A program made the translations under genes and the position numbers. A DNA stretch of 21,442 bases, from positions 1 through 21,442 of the forward strand of contig NW_013546139.1 in assembly GCF_000760515.2 (NCBI RefSeq), read 5' to 3'. The number at the start of each line of letters is the position of its first letter. The stretch's first letter is position 1. Shown here one piece after another: positions 10,574 through 20,569 of this stretch. The stretch is from Mitosporidium daphniae. Lineage: Eukaryota > Microsporidia. The notes beneath the pieces are model-generated. The model did no database searches, was not told the origin of the DNA, and worked only from the letters and a program-made list of their open reading frames with translations.

Positions 10574-10682
10574 GGTCGTACGGAAGGCGTAAATAAAGCT
10601 GGAGCATTAAACTTAGTTTTTCCAATACATTTATTTAAGAGAAGATCAAAGTAAACTCGGGAGTGATTCCAAAGACGCCAAA
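10574..10682. other. Convergent 3' region, 109 bp
   Basis: This spacer separates the ECT1 and CCR4 stop codons. An AATAAA occurs at about 10591-10596 on the plus strand, suitable for ECT1 polyadenylation. Nothing else was recognised. Confidence 0.5.
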
Positions 10683-13197
10683 CTACCTACTGGCTCGATG
10701 AGGAGGTTTTCCTGGATGTGGAGCTGGGGTGGATTTAGCTTCTTCCGGAACTTTAGCAAGCTGTACAAACTCCGCCATCAATGGAAGATGATCAGAAGGA
10801 AAGTGAATGCTCGGAAGACCTACTAATCCCTCTAGGGATGCATCTTCTGCCGTTGGAAGGGCCAGGCGCCCAGTTACTTGAAGATTGGACTCTGAAAACC
10901 AAATGTAATCAATGAGGCCAGAAAAGGTGTCTGTGATTGTAGAAATGCGGTCGTCTTCGATGAAGACATTTGTTTCACAATGATAAGCAGACTTGAGAGG
11001 AGTCGCTTTTTTCACGGCGGCACCGGCGAGCGAATCGGTGAATGGTGGATAGGAAAACCCAAGCCAGTCTGGATGGGTTCCCGTGATATTTCCCTCCGAA
11101 AAGATCGAATGTGTACCAGATCCAATGATGGCGTTAAAATCGCCAGCAATCATTATTGACGGGGAATCACACAAGGAGGCCATTTGCTGAAGCTTTTGTG
11201 ATAAAATCGACGCCTGTAGCATTTTTACATCTTTAAATGTCTCGTCCCATTGAAGATGAACGCTCCCCAAAATCAGGGGAGGAGAATTGGCACAATCTAA
11301 ACGCCTAAAGCGGGCAATAAGAGCAACATTGTCCTTCAGCATTGCCCTATTAAAGAGATCAGAAGATGATCCAACAATAGGAGGGCCAGGCTCTAAAATG
11401 GAAAATGAATTGATTGGCGAGGAAGATCTAAGCGTAGTGGAGTTCATTGAGCGTTCGGACAAAAGTGATGGCGAACAAAATTCAATAGGGGAAACCAAAT
11501 CCAAACAGAACCGTCCAAACCGCCAAAATATGCAAACACCATCGACGGGAGAAGTCTTCGGATCGTTATTGGTGGAAAGTGTCCTAAATCTATGCTTCGG
11601 CTGGAAAATTCCTTCATAATAATTAGAAGAGTCCATTCTAAGCTCTTCTATAAGCGAATGAAAGACAGACACTTCGACTTCCTGCAAAATAATGAAATCG
11701 GCTCCTGAAGCTCTAAGGGTTTGAATAATTGACTCTTGGCGATAAGGCCACGAGAGTGCCCAAGACGGTGTATATCCGTATCTTGATGGGTCCGCATATA
11801 TTTCCGCCAAAATGTTCCAAGACAGAACTAGGATGGGAGGATCGATGCTAAGCTGATTTTGATGGTTATTTGGGCCAAGCACCTCCCATCTCCTTGGCGG
11901 AGGCTGAGAAACACCCACAGAAACATTATCTCTGAGAAATGGGATGATAAGTGAGGCTGTTCTATTGGCCAAAACAGAGGTCGCGTGTAAAGCAGAAGAT
12001 ACAGGGGCAATGCTAGATGAGTTTGCAGACATAGATGGAATGCTGCCGATGTTTGAAAGTGCAGAAAGAAGGAGCGGATCACTCCATGGATTGCCCTCCA
12101 AATTCAAAGATACCAGGCGATGAAGGTTTCCAATGCTCGAGGGAAGAGAACAAAGCTCGTTTTCTTGGAGCTGCAACTCTTTCAGTTGTGTACAATATCC
12201 AAGAGCAGGGGTCAAGGTCATTAATCGGTTATAGCCAAGATGGAGTATGGTAAGATTTTTTAACAGCCCGATTTCAGGTGGGATTTCTTGCAGGAAATTT
12301 GCCGTTAAATAGAGACCGGTAAGAGACATTACTAGGGATGAGAACCCAAATCCATTTCCAAAAAGTGGCGAAGATCGGGATAATTGACGGAGGCCAACGC
12401 CGCTCATATCCAATGCATGCCACGAGGATTGGGTAGTAGCTGTGGGCGCGATGACAAATTGATTCGAACCAGCATTGGATGCTGAAGTTGATGTCGCAGC
12501 AAGTGAAATATTATTGTCTTCATCGACGGCCGTGGATGGATCGTCTTTTATCAACCTATTGTTTGAGGCTAGGGACAATTTAAAATAAGCATGAGGAAGC
12601 GCATCTCGATAGAAAGGAAGCCCATTCATACTCATTGAGAGGCTTGAATGATGATGATGGTGATGATGATAGTGATTATGGGATGACACATGCTGAGGAT
12701 ACTGCTGGAACTGCGTTGCAAATTGAGGAGCGCGAACGGAAGGCTGCTGTATTACGACGGGAGATGATTGTCTACTACTGATAAGTAGCAATGGTAACAT
12801 AATTTAAATTGGTAAATTCAACCGAAATGACAACTTACTTTGACGGCGCTGACGAGGACGGGACAAAAGTATGGGAGGGAGATCCCGATTGCTGCTGGAT
12901 GGTCTTTACCGGTGAAATTTTGGAAGGGGTTGGCTGCACTTTGGGGTACCCCCTTTGAAGAACAGAAGGATGCATTTGGTTTGAAGAAGCAGACGAAGCA
13001 AACGAGGATGGCGGCAATTCAAATTGGCCCGAAGAGGCCGAAATCCCGGCGATTATCCCGGATTTTGGAGGCAGTCCAAAGGACCCTGGGGGCAACGGGG
13101 GATGCTTATTTGCTGACATTGTTGGTAAATTATGGACCCCAGTAGCAGTGCCACTAGATGCGGTAGCATTGGCTGCAGCAGTGTTAACCATCAGCAA
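10683..13197 (-). CDS. CCR4: CCR4-type deadenylase (LRR plus EEP nuclease)
   Basis: Ccr4 is the exonuclease of the Ccr4-Not complex that shortens mRNA poly(A) tails. Exons in transcript order are 13197-12839 and 12777-10683 (817 aa), with one 61 nt intron ending CAG. The N-terminal ~240 residues are low-complexity, rich in Ser, Pro and Gln, with a poly-His tract near residues 153-163. Leucine-rich repeats occupy about 260-352 (LTGLYLTANFLQEIPPEIGL; LTILHLGYNRL; LKELQLQENELCSLPSSIGN), the Caf1-binding region. The EEP domain starts at ILVLSWNILAEIY and has catalytic Glu about 486 in ILQEVE. It continues with GVCIFW, KDNVAL, VHLQWDETFKDVK, GDFNA, IDYIWFS and terminal FPSDHLPLMAEF. The active-site residues are intact. 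The LRR-EEP order is the classic Ccr4 order; plain Nocturnin or Angel proteins lack the LRRs. Confidence 0.93.
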
Positions 13198-13275
13198 CTA
13201 TACTCTGGCGATTAAGATCTAAGGAGAATTAAATAAATTTTCTTTTTCACATTATAGTTTTACAAACCATAATTA
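13198..13275. promoter_or_regulatory. Shared divergent promoter, CCR4 / 840-residue protein gene
   Basis: This is 78 bp of AT-rich spacer between opposed start codons. The TATAGTTT at about 13254-13261 is an unremarkable AT stretch, and no defined site was recognised. Confidence 0.45.
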
Positions 13276-15798
13276 ATGTTCAATGCCCCGGCATCCCGGG
13301 CTTTGCTTTATCCTCGCTTGGGCTTCGTTAGCCGTTTGCGTGCACAGCGGACGGCCTTTTATTCTAATTTTCCCATCAGCGACTTAAACGCGCCAAAAAG
13401 TCTGGACTTATCCAGATCCAAGGTCATCACATGTACAAATGGTCTGTTTCAAGATATCTACAGACTAATTCAGCCGACCAACTCCCCCTCCGTTTCAAGC
13501 GGCATTTTGTTTCTAAGCCCTTCGATTGTTCTAGATAGCCTAAAAAGCATCTTCAGCTTCGCTCCCGCAAAGGCAGGCATGGCCGATATAGATATTTATT
13601 GCCGACATTTTTTTAACGCAGCGCTGGTTCTCGCGCTATTGCATTTGGATCCAGATTGCAGGAGGACCTTTTTAAAAAAGCACACCGATTTGCTTGAATC
13701 TGTAAATCTGGCCAACCGGGGCCATGGCGGCGACAGCCGTCAAAAGGAAAATAGCCTTGTACCTGCAGACTTGAACCATCTAAACTCATATCAACTGATC
13801 TGCGACATTCTTAACAGCAATTTGAAGGAAACTCTTGTAAATGCCGTATCCTGCGGGCTATTTGCTGCCTCGGATGCGCCCATTACGATGTTTAGCACGC
13901 CCATTCTATTTTGGATTTTGTTTGGGCTGATCAAGTTTGGAGGCGCGCCATTTCATAAATATGCAACGCAGAGACTTTGTAACAACTTTACTCATGAATC
14001 TTCGTTTTTGGAATCGTCTTCGATGACCTTTATCCCGGATCTTTGGGATTTTCTGGTCCACAACCAAAAGGCAGCCATTCCAAATGACCTTTTGCTCGAG
14101 TTTTTCACATTCCTATCTAGCTTTCAGAACAAGGATGTGTATGTCAATTCAGGCATATTGCCCCTGGCAACTATCGTGCAATCTAATTACGATTGTATTT
14201 CCTTTTTCAGAAAAAGGGAACTATCCTCGTTTGATGTCTCGATTTTAGCACTTGAGCAATTGGTAAGATTTGAAAATTGGGACTCAATTCCGGCGTTCAT
14301 TGGGCGCATCAAGTCTTTCTACGATATAGCGCCAAATACTTACGTACGGCGTTCAGTTTCAACTGAACACAAAGTTTGCGAATGTCTCTTTTTATCGTTC
14401 CCAAAGCAATATCCAAAATCAAAACCCACCGTTTTGAATATCATAGAATCCAGAAGAGACATATTAACCTTGTACTGCTCCATGATGACCATTGCCACGT
14501 TGCCCCCGCTCATCAGGTTTCTTCTTTGCGAGAGATACGATCTTTTGGTCTTTAAGCAGCTTGTTGAGCGAATCGCTAGTGCAAAAATTCCGGGATGCAT
14601 GGAAGAAGACTTTAATCCGTGGCTTGAATGGGTTCTTTTATCTTCGGTTTCTGAAAATTTTCCGCCTGGCTCAATTATTAGGAAAACGGCGTTTTTGAAT
14701 CATTTCCACAAATTGTTAGCCCACTCGTTGTTCATGGCCACCAACACCAACGCTCTTGATACGAAGCTACCACTCTTGCCTTCTTATCTCGCAAGCATAG
14801 GGCCATGGATAAGCTTGGCGTCAAAGGGGCTTTTAGATAGGCTGAAAGTTTCCGATGTTCTTAATGCCATTCCAGCTATACTTTTTGACCATTCCGCTTC
14901 CCCTGAGCATGGTTCCACAAAAGTTATTTTGTATTCGCACGCCTCAGTGCAGTCAAATCGGGAAATGTTGTTTTTAATGTCCGTGGTTATTGCGATACTT
15001 GATTCTCATGATTTTCGGCGCGCTTCTCAACATCTTTCCTTGCTTGTAAATAGGATTTCACCGGATCCAAAATCTGTACACCTTCACTGTTCACCTTTAC
15101 ACGAAATACTTTCGGCGTGCGATGTATCTTTGGCGACATTGGTCTGCATTATTGAAACGGGCAGACTAACCGGCTTCAAAGATGTAGCCCCAGATGGCTG
15201 CATCAAGATCCCCTTTAGCTTTCTTTGTTTGGACCACTTGTATTGTAGCATTCTCAATCATTTGTCTTGCAATCAAAAGTGGCTTAAAGTGGTGAGCATT
15301 TTTAGGTGTCTCATGAGCATCTACTGTCATTCCGAAATATCATCTTTGCTTGCGTGTGGCGGCTTGCGGTCAAACCTCTTGGCGGCCTTTGTTGCGAGCA
15401 ACTCTTTTGATTTGATCGAGTATCTTTTCACATTCACCACTTTGGATGATGTTTGGAAAATATTCCCCCGCAGCCTGTTTAAATCGTTAAAGGCTAAAAT
15501 AGATTTTAGCTCGTTTCTGTCCGATGATATTGTTGTTACAAAGCATTTGACGATCAAAAGCCCTGCATATGCGTCAACAGACCACAATGCGCTTTTGGAT
15601 GCAATAAGAAACATCAAAAGCGATGGACCCATCATGATATACAATGTCCGAAATAAAGTCCTTCAGGATCACAGAATCTCGCCCTACCTTAGGAGGCGAT
15701 TGGAGATCCCACCGGTTTGGAGGGAGGTACGCAATCAATTTCTTCACAAATTCACCAGACCAGATTTTAAAAACCAAATAGACGACCTTTTTATTTAA
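13276..15798 (+). CDS. Unrecognised 840-residue protein with mitochondrial-type N-terminus
   Basis: This is a single uninterrupted frame of 840 codons from the ATG at 13276. The first 30 residues (MFNAPASRALLYPRLGFVSR, then LRAQRTAFYSN) carry five Arg and no acidic residue and look like a cleavable mitochondrial presequence. The rest is leucine-, serine- and phenylalanine-rich, with many short predicted helices and no repeat that I can align by eye. The C-terminus is basic (YLRRRLEIPPVWREVRNQFL). The composition resembles large helical-repeat factors for mitochondrial gene expression (PPR-like or translational activators), but this is inference from general character only. The next gene on the same strand, also mitochondrial, starts 23 bp downstream. 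There is no intron, unlike most genes of similar size here. Confidence 0.75.
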   Translation: MFNAPASRALLYPRLGFVSRLRAQRTAFYSNFPISDLNAPKSLDLSRSKVITCTNGLFQDIYRLIQPTNSPSVSSGILFLSPSIVLDSLKSIFSFAPAKAGMADIDIYCRHFFNAALVLALLHLDPDCRRTFLKKHTDLLESVNLANRGHGGDSRQKENSLVPADLNHLNSYQLICDILNSNLKETLVNAVSCGLFAASDAPITMFSTPILFWILFGLIKFGGAPFHKYATQRLCNNFTHESSFLESSSMTFIPDLWDFLVHNQKAAIPNDLLLEFFTFLSSFQNKDVYVNSGILPLATIVQSNYDCISFFRKRELSSFDVSILALEQLVRFENWDSIPAFIGRIKSFYDIAPNTYVRRSVSTEHKVCECLFLSFPKQYPKSKPTVLNIIESRRDILTLYCSMMTIATLPPLIRFLLCERYDLLVFKQLVERIASAKIPGCMEEDFNPWLEWVLLSSVSENFPPGSIIRKTAFLNHFHKLLAHSLFMATNTNALDTKLPLLPSYLASIGPWISLASKGLLDRLKVSDVLNAIPAILFDHSASPEHGSTKVILYSHASVQSNREMLFLMSVVIAILDSHDFRRASQHLSLLVNRISPDPKSVHLHCSPLHEILSACDVSLATLVCIIETGRLTGFKDVAPDGCIKIPFSFLCLDHLYCSILNHLSCNQKWLKVVSIFRCLMSIYCHSEISSLLACGGLRSNLLAAFVASNSFDLIEYLFTFTTLDDVWKIFPRSLFKSLKAKIDFSSFLSDDIVVTKHLTIKSPAYASTDHNALLDAIRNIKSDGPIMIYNVRNKVLQDHRISPYLRRRLEIPPVWREVRNQFLHKFTRPDFKNQIDDLFI

Positions 15799-15821
15799 TA
15801 AACATTTTGTACTTTGTTGTA

Positions 15822-16925
15822 ATGAATGTGATAATTCCGTCTCGGATGTTTTCCTCGTCATTGGGCAGGTGGCCTGCGCATCTGTATCGAAGGCCGGACA
15901 TGCACTTTTATAATTTAAATCTTTATTCTTCCTCTCGCTCGACACCGCCCAATTCCGATCCGCCTGCCCCCACTACTCCGATCAAGCCATCTGTGTGGAC
16001 ACGAATTAAAAGCGAAGTGGAGCATTATAAGCAAGGATCTGTAAAATTCGGCAAAGAAACCAAATCTTCGTTTAAGCTGCTGTTCCGTGTGTACAAGGCT
16101 GGGACAATTGATTCGCTAACCCGTCGTGAAAGGATCCAACTGGCCAGAACCGGAGCAGATATGCTTCGCTTGGTTCCGTTTTCCATTTTTGTAATAGTCC
16201 CTCTGCTCGAATTTTTGCTTCCATTTTTTATTAAGGTATTTCCCAACATGCTCCCGTCAACATTTGAGAATCAAGAGGCCCGAAAAACGCGTCTTGAAAC
16301 CATTTCAAGGGCAAGAAAAGCGGCGCATGACGCTCTTCATTTGGTTCTTCTGGAGGTTTCTACCTCGGACAAGCAGCCTAACATTCCCGCCAAAAAGCTG
16401 GCCGAGATCCTTCAAGAGTCTAATATCAATGCCTCAACTCAGCCGCTAAAAGAAAGAATGGCTGAACTCACTTCTTTGCTAAAATCCAATCAAATTTCGC
16501 AATACGGATTTACCCCAGAGTCGATATCCGGCCAACATTTGCACGCAATATGCTCACTGCTAGGCTTGGGCCCGATTCGGGCAGATAAGCCTCGGCCACT
16601 GCCACTGGCCAAAATTACAAATTCAAAGTTGGTTTTTCTTGGTACCGATGCGTTAAGACGATACCAATTGAGAAATCATTTAAAGGAAGTCAAAAAAGAC
16701 GACAAACTCATTTCAGCAGAGGGAGTGGACTCGCTTCTGCCTGCAGAGCTTGTCCACGCTTGTCACATGAGGGGTATTCCTACATTCAACCAGGATCCGT
16801 CAAAGACGGAGGAAGAGCATTCGAATACGCTCAAGGCCGATTTGCAGCAATGGCTAGATCTCACGGGGCACTATGGATTTCCGATGATTTTGGTTATCCT
16901 GAGCAATGCACTGCTGAAAAAGTAA
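15822..16925 (+). CDS. MDM38: LETM1/Mdm38 family mitochondrial inner-membrane protein
   Basis: LETM1/Mdm38 proteins act in cation/proton exchange across the inner membrane and in export of mitochondrial translation products. This is a single exon of 367 aa. The N-terminus is basic and Ser-rich (presequence-like). Residues of about 58-110 match the region before the membrane span (VWTRIKSEVEHYKQGSVKFG; LTRRERIQLART). The signature follows at about 113-148: DMLRLVPFSIFVIVPLLEFL, with the single membrane span, and then PFFIKVFPNMLPSTF. The C-terminal ribosome-binding domain includes LLPAELVHACHMRGI and LQQWLDL. No EF-hand is visible, so it is closer to yeast Mdm38 than to animal LETM1. I start at the ATG at 15822; an in-frame ATG at 15846 is also possible. 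It begins 23 bp after the previous stop, so its promoter must lie inside that gene or be extremely short. Confidence 0.92.
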   Translation: MNVIIPSRMFSSSLGRWPAHLYRRPDMHFYNLNLYSSSRSTPPNSDPPAPTTPIKPSVWTRIKSEVEHYKQGSVKFGKETKSSFKLLFRVYKAGTIDSLTRRERIQLARTGADMLRLVPFSIFVIVPLLEFLLPFFIKVFPNMLPSTFENQEARKTRLETISRARKAAHDALHLVLLEVSTSDKQPNIPAKKLAEILQESNINASTQPLKERMAELTSLLKSNQISQYGFTPESISGQHLHAICSLLGLGPIRADKPRPLPLAKITNSKLVFLGTDALRRYQLRNHLKEVKKDDKLISAEGVDSLLPAELVHACHMRGIPTFNQDPSKTEEEHSNTLKADLQQWLDLTGHYGFPMILVILSNALLKK

Positions 16926-17004
16926 ATTTTGACCGCCACCACACCGGCTCCTGTCGTTAATTTAAAATACAATTTATTAATTAGATACGAATTAAGGAAT
17001 CGGA
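16926..17004. other. Convergent 3' region, 79 bp
   Basis: This spacer separates the MDM38 and SSC1 stop codons. It has AT-rich stretches around 16960-16985 and no recognisable structure. Confidence 0.45.
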
Positions 17005-18981
17005 TTATTTCTTTTCTTCACCATTGACATCCTTGAATTCAGCATCGGAAGCAGAGCCAGATGGCTCTGAGGAGGAGGAGGAGGATTGATTAGCATTCAT
17101 CTTTTTTTGATATGCCATCTGGAACAAGTTAAGTGAGGCTTGCTGCATTTCCTTGACCTTGTTTTGAATCGGTTCTGCAGCGGTATCTGGATTTTCCATC
17201 AGGCTTCGAAGTTCCGAAATAATTCCCTTGATACGATCGGCCTCTTCTTTTGGGATCTGAGCCGAATATTCGGTCATGGATTTCTCAATCTCAGTGATGG
17301 CAGAATCGGCGCTGTTTTTCGCTTCAATAACCTCCTTGCGAGCACGGTCGGATTCGGCATTGCGTTCAGCCTCGGAGATCATTCTTTCGATTTCGTCCTT
17401 GTTGAGACCAGACGAGGCAACAATCGTAATTGACTGGTCGCGGTTTGAGGCCTTATCTTTTGCAGAGACATTGACAATTCCATCAGCATCGATATCAAAG
17501 GTAACCTCAACTTGAGGAGTTCCTCTTGGGGCCGGTGGGATTCCACCTAAAACAAAATTTCCAAGAAGCTTGTTGTCCTTCACCAGCTCACGTTCACCTT
17601 GATACACGCTGATTTGAACCTGTGTTTGGCCATCCGCAGCGGTAGAAAAAACTTGCGATTTTTTGGTTGGAATCGTAGTGTTGCGACTGATAAGACGAGT
17701 AAAAACACCTCCAAGGGTCTCAATGCCCAACGAAAGCGGGGTAACATCCAACAAAAGAATGTCCGTGACATCACCTGCAAGCACACCACCTTGAATAGAA
17801 GCTCCGATGGCAACCGCTTCATCGGGATTGACACCTTTTGATGGCTCTTTTCCAAAAATCTGAGAAACAATTGACTGGACTTTTGGAACACGCGTCATGC
17901 CGCCGACAAGAATAACCTCATCAATGTCTTTAACAGCCACATTGGCATCTTTGATTGCCTTTTTGCACGGCTCAATGGTACGATCCATCAAAACTTGCGT
18001 TAAAGACTCAAACTTGGCTCTGGTAAGCTTGTAATTATAGTGCTTCGGTCCAGATGCATCGGCATACAAATAGGGCAAATTGATTTCGGTTTGCAGTGAA
18101 GAGGAAAGCTCAATCTTGGCATTTTCTGCAGCTTGGCGGATACGTTGAAGAGCACTTTTGTCAGAGGAAATGTTAACGCCAGATTGGCTTTTAAAGTCGG
18201 ACACAATGAAGCTCACCAAGTTATTGTCGAAATCTTCACCACCAAGATGGGTATCTCCATTGGTAGACTTTACCTCGAAAACGCCATTTTGTATTTCCAG
18301 AATGGAAATGTCAAAGGTACCGCCTCCAAGGTCATAAACAGCTATGGTGCGGTCGCCAGTTTTGTCAAGACCATACGCAAGAGCTGCGGCCGTAGGCTCA
18401 TTGATAACACGAAGGACATCCAACCCAGCAATAGTACCTGCATCTTTTGTGGCCTGGCGCTGGGCATCATTGAAATATGCAGGCACAGTCACAACGGCAT
18501 TCTTTATGGGCTTTCCCATGTATTGTTCTGCAGTTTCCTTCATCTTTCCCAAAATATAAGCTGCAAGCTGAGAGGGCGAATATGACTTTCCACGAGCTGA
18601 AATCCAGGCATCGCCGTTCGAGTGCTTGGTGATTTTGTAGGGCAAGTGCTTGATATCTTGCTGGACAACTTGGTCGTCAAATCTTCTTCCAATCAGCCGT
18701 TTTGAAGAAAAAACGGTTCCCTCCGAGTTTGCAACCGCTTGACGTTTAGCAGGAGCTCCGACGATCACTTCACCGCTTTCTGTAAACGCAACAAACGATG
18801 GCGTTGTTCGCTGTCCCTCCGAGTTTTCAATTACTCTTGGGGTTTTGCCCTCCATGACGGAAACGCAAGAATTTGTGGTCCCAAGATCAATTCCAATTAC
18901 TGGCCCTTTTGACCTGGTGCTGAACAGGCGAAAGCAAGAGGCAGATGAAATCAAAGGCGAATGTGTAAGGCGTGAAAGCAT
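17005..18981 (-). CDS. SSC1: Mitochondrial Hsp70 (mortalin/Ssc1), DnaK type
   Basis: This is the matrix chaperone that powers presequence import (as the PAM motor) and folds matrix proteins. It is a single exon of 658 aa, the usual length. The presequence [20 protein letters not shown] is followed by the ATPase phosphate loop [13 protein letters not shown] at about residues 28-40. Further ATPase motifs are [44 protein letters not shown] and [14 protein letters not shown]. The linker [14 protein letters not shown] is a bacterial/mitochondrial DnaK signature. The substrate-binding domain and helical lid follow, with a Ser-rich acidic tail ([15 protein letters not shown]). There is no ER retention signal. 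It has no intron, as is common for heat-induced genes. A heat-shock element lies in its promoter (19020-19038). Confidence 0.98.
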   Translation of the reverse strand: MLSRLTHSPLISSASCFRLFSTRSKGPVIGIDLGTTNSCVSVMEGKTPRVIENSEGQRTTPSFVAFTESGEVIVGAPAKRQAVANSEGTVFSSKRLIGRRFDDQVVQQDIKHLPYKITKHSNGDAWISARGKSYSPSQLAAYILGKMKETAEQYMGKPIKNAVVTVPAYFNDAQRQATKDAGTIAGLDVLRVINEPTAAALAYGLDKTGDRTIAVYDLGGGTFDISILEIQNGVFEVKSTNGDTHLGGEDFDNNLVSFIVSDFKSQSGVNISSDKSALQRIRQAAENAKIELSSSLQTEINLPYLYADASGPKHYNYKLTRAKFESLTQVLMDRTIEPCKKAIKDANVAVKDIDEVILVGGMTRVPKVQSIVSQIFGKEPSKGVNPDEAVAIGASIQGGVLAGDVTDILLLDVTPLSLGIETLGGVFTRLISRNTTIPTKKSQVFSTAADGQTQVQISVYQGERELVKDNKLLGNFVLGGIPPAPRGTPQVEVTFDIDADGIVNVSAKDKASNRDQSITIVASSGLNKDEIERMISEAERNAESDRARKEVIEAKNSADSAITEIEKSMTEYSAQIPKEEADRIKGIISELRSLMENPDTAAEPIQNKVKEMQQASLNLFQMAYQKKMNANQSSSSSSEPSGSASDAEFKDVNGEEKK

Positions 18982-19085
18982 AAAATTTACAGTTTCAATG
19001 AAAGAATTTATTTATTTTAGAAAATTCTAGAAAGATTCGGGTTGTAAATTTTATTAAATTACCGTCAAAAAATTTAATTGTAGTC
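18982..19085. promoter_or_regulatory. Shared divergent promoter, SSC1 / RPN11
   Basis: This 104 bp AT-rich spacer serves both a chaperone gene and a proteasome gene. It contains the heat-shock element listed separately. The RPN11-proximal part is a run of A/T (about 19045-19079), and no Rpn4-type GGTGGCAAA element is present. Confidence 0.7.
19020..19038. promoter_or_regulatory. Heat-shock element
   Basis: The stretch reads GAA, 2 nt, TTC, 2 nt, GAA, 3 nt, TTC. The first three units form a perfect alternating nGAAn/nTTCn array, which is the HSF-trimer binding consensus; the fourth is offset by one base. It sits about 40 bp upstream of the SSC1 start codon and about 50 bp upstream of RPN11, so one HSF site could drive both. 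Confidence 0.7.
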
Positions 19086-20124
19086 ATGATGATGGACCTG
19101 GAGTCGCTGCTCCGCGGAGCGTCCTCGGCGCCGGGCGTGGATATTCCAATGGTCGATGCAGCAGAGACTATACAAATCTCATCTTTGGCCTTGATCAAAG
19201 TATGCATTTTTTCACTATCATTCAAGATGCTCAAGCATGGTCGTGCCGGAGTGCCAATGGAAGTGATGGGGTTGATGTTGGGGGATTTCGTTGATGACTA
19301 CACCATACGAGTTGTCGATGTATTTGCAATGCCACAGTCAGGCACCGGTGTCAGTGTAGAGGCCGTTGATCCTGTCTTTCAAATGAAAATGCTTGATATG
19401 CTCAAGCAAACTGGCCGTCCAGAAATGGTTGTCGGGTGGTATCATTCTCACCCGGGTTTTGGCTGCTGGCTTTCAGGCGTTGACATTGGCACCCAACAGG
19501 TATGCACCCATTTTGGATCTTATTGCTGCAGAGCTTTGAGTCTCTTAACAAGCGGGCAGTGGCCGTTGTTATTGACCCGATACAATCTGTCAAAGGAAAG
19601 GTGGTCATTGACGCTTTTCGATTGATTCAACCTCAAACTATCTCGATGGGCCAAGAGCCAAGACAAATTTCGTCTAACATTGGGCAGCTTCAAAAGCCGT
19701 CAATCCAGGTTCGGCATTTTGTGCTTATTTTAGGCCTTAATGCATGGACTGAACCGCCATTATTATTCGATTTCCATTGATTATCGAAAAAATGAGCTTG
19801 AACAAAAAATGCTGCTCAATCTGCACAAGACATGTTGGACGGACGGCTTTCAGTTGGATATGCCGGCAGATCACCAATGTTCCAACTCCACGGCCTCCAA
19901 GGTAATTGAGAGCTTGTGTTTACGATTAGAAACTTTTGGCCCTTTCTGAAAGCTATAGCAAAAGTATCGAAGAGGAACTGACTATGACCCCAGAGCAGTT
20001 GAAGCTCAGGCACATCGGAAAAAAGGATCCAAAACGACACTTGGAGGAATTGTCTGATTCCATTCTTTCTTCAAATTTGGGCGAGGAGCTTCTAACCCAT
20101 ATGAACAGAAAAGTGCTTGTGTAA
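19086..20124 (+). CDS. RPN11: 26S proteasome regulatory subunit Rpn11 (JAMM deubiquitinase)
   Basis: Rpn11 is the zinc metalloprotease of the proteasome lid that removes ubiquitin chains from substrates. Exons are 19086-19199, 19227-19499, 19532-19708, 19734-19901 and 19930-20124 (308 aa; yeast has 306). Introns are 27, 32, 25 and 28 nt. The MPN+ domain is intact: Glu50 in [11 protein letters not shown], then [19 protein letters not shown] with His111, His113, Ser121 and Asp124. After splicing come [54 protein letters not shown] and [20 protein letters not shown]. The C-terminal helices ([21 protein letters not shown]) dock to Rpn8 and the lid. The start has three ATG codons in a row; I use the first. 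Intron 1 is a multiple of three with no stop, so its retention would insert nine residues. Confidence 0.97.
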
Positions 20125-20211
20125 AAACGGCCAATCCCCTCATGTATTATGGCCATCATAAAAATAATAAATAAACCATCTTCATGCTCATTAGTTTATT
20201 GAAATTAGCGC
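20125..20211. other. Convergent 3' region, 87 bp
   Basis: This AT-rich spacer separates the RPN11 and RPL29 stop codons. AATAAATAAA-like sequence at about 20166-20175 on the plus strand fits an RPN11 polyadenylation signal. Confidence 0.5.
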
Positions 20212-20412
20212 TTATACGACAGCAAGGCACTTGGCATTTCCCTTTCTTACAAACTTTTGGTTTTTGATGAATTTGGGGTCAACCTAAGGTTACTATTAAA
20301 TGCTTCTTACGCCACGAGTACTTTGAAAGCGATGACGAAGAATCTTTTTTATTCCATTACGATGGGCTTTCTTATTCTGATTGTGATTTGTGTGGTTTTT
20401 TGACTTGGCCAT
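20212..20412 (-). CDS. RPL29: 60S ribosomal protein eL29
   Basis: This is a small basic protein of the cytosolic large subunit. Exons in transcript order are 20412-20311 and 20283-20212 (57 aa), with a 27 nt intron ending TAG. The N-terminus [20 protein letters not shown] is the eL29 signature. It continues through [14 protein letters not shown], then across the splice into [20 protein letters not shown]. Without splicing the frame stops after four more residues and the VDPKF motif is lost. An in-frame extension upstream to 20511 exists but eL29 proteins start at MAKSKN, so it is more likely 5' UTR, possibly holding an intron. Confidence 0.96.
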
Positions 20413-20569
20413 ATCTAATAAAAAAATAAGAGCCGCTTTTGGAAATACAAAGGCTTCATTAAAACGTCGTTCCAATGATGGATGAAAGGGGAAAACAAAC
20501 ACAAGAGTCAAGAACCAACCTTCTTATAATGTTTAAATTAATTTCCTCTAATTTAAAATTTAAAATCCC
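20413..20569. promoter_or_regulatory. Shared divergent promoter, RPL29 / RAD10
   Basis: This 157 bp spacer has an AT-rich block of TTTAAATT-type repeats at about 20531-20565 next to the RAD10 start. The RPL29 side ends in TTATTAG just before its ATG, which could be the acceptor of a 5' UTR intron. No known ribosomal-protein promoter element was recognised. Confidence 0.4.

Noticed and set aside
12778-12800. ATG at 12800 as the start of the CCR4 protein
   Set aside because: It lies inside the predicted 61 nt intron; splicing to the upstream exon gives a longer Gln/Ser/Pro-rich N-terminus typical of Ccr4.
15574-15945. A 123-codon minus-strand frame spanning the 840-residue gene end and the MDM38 start
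   Set aside because: It overlaps two better-supported plus-strand genes and shows no family motif.
18133-18585. A 150-codon open frame opposite the Hsp70 gene
   Set aside because: Long antisense frames are a known artefact of Hsp70 codon usage. It has no start context or splice support, and the protein has no family features.
20413-20511. In-frame 33-codon extension upstream of eL29
   Set aside because: eL29 is highly conserved and starts at MAKSKN; the extension is hydrophobic and unlike any ribosomal protein.
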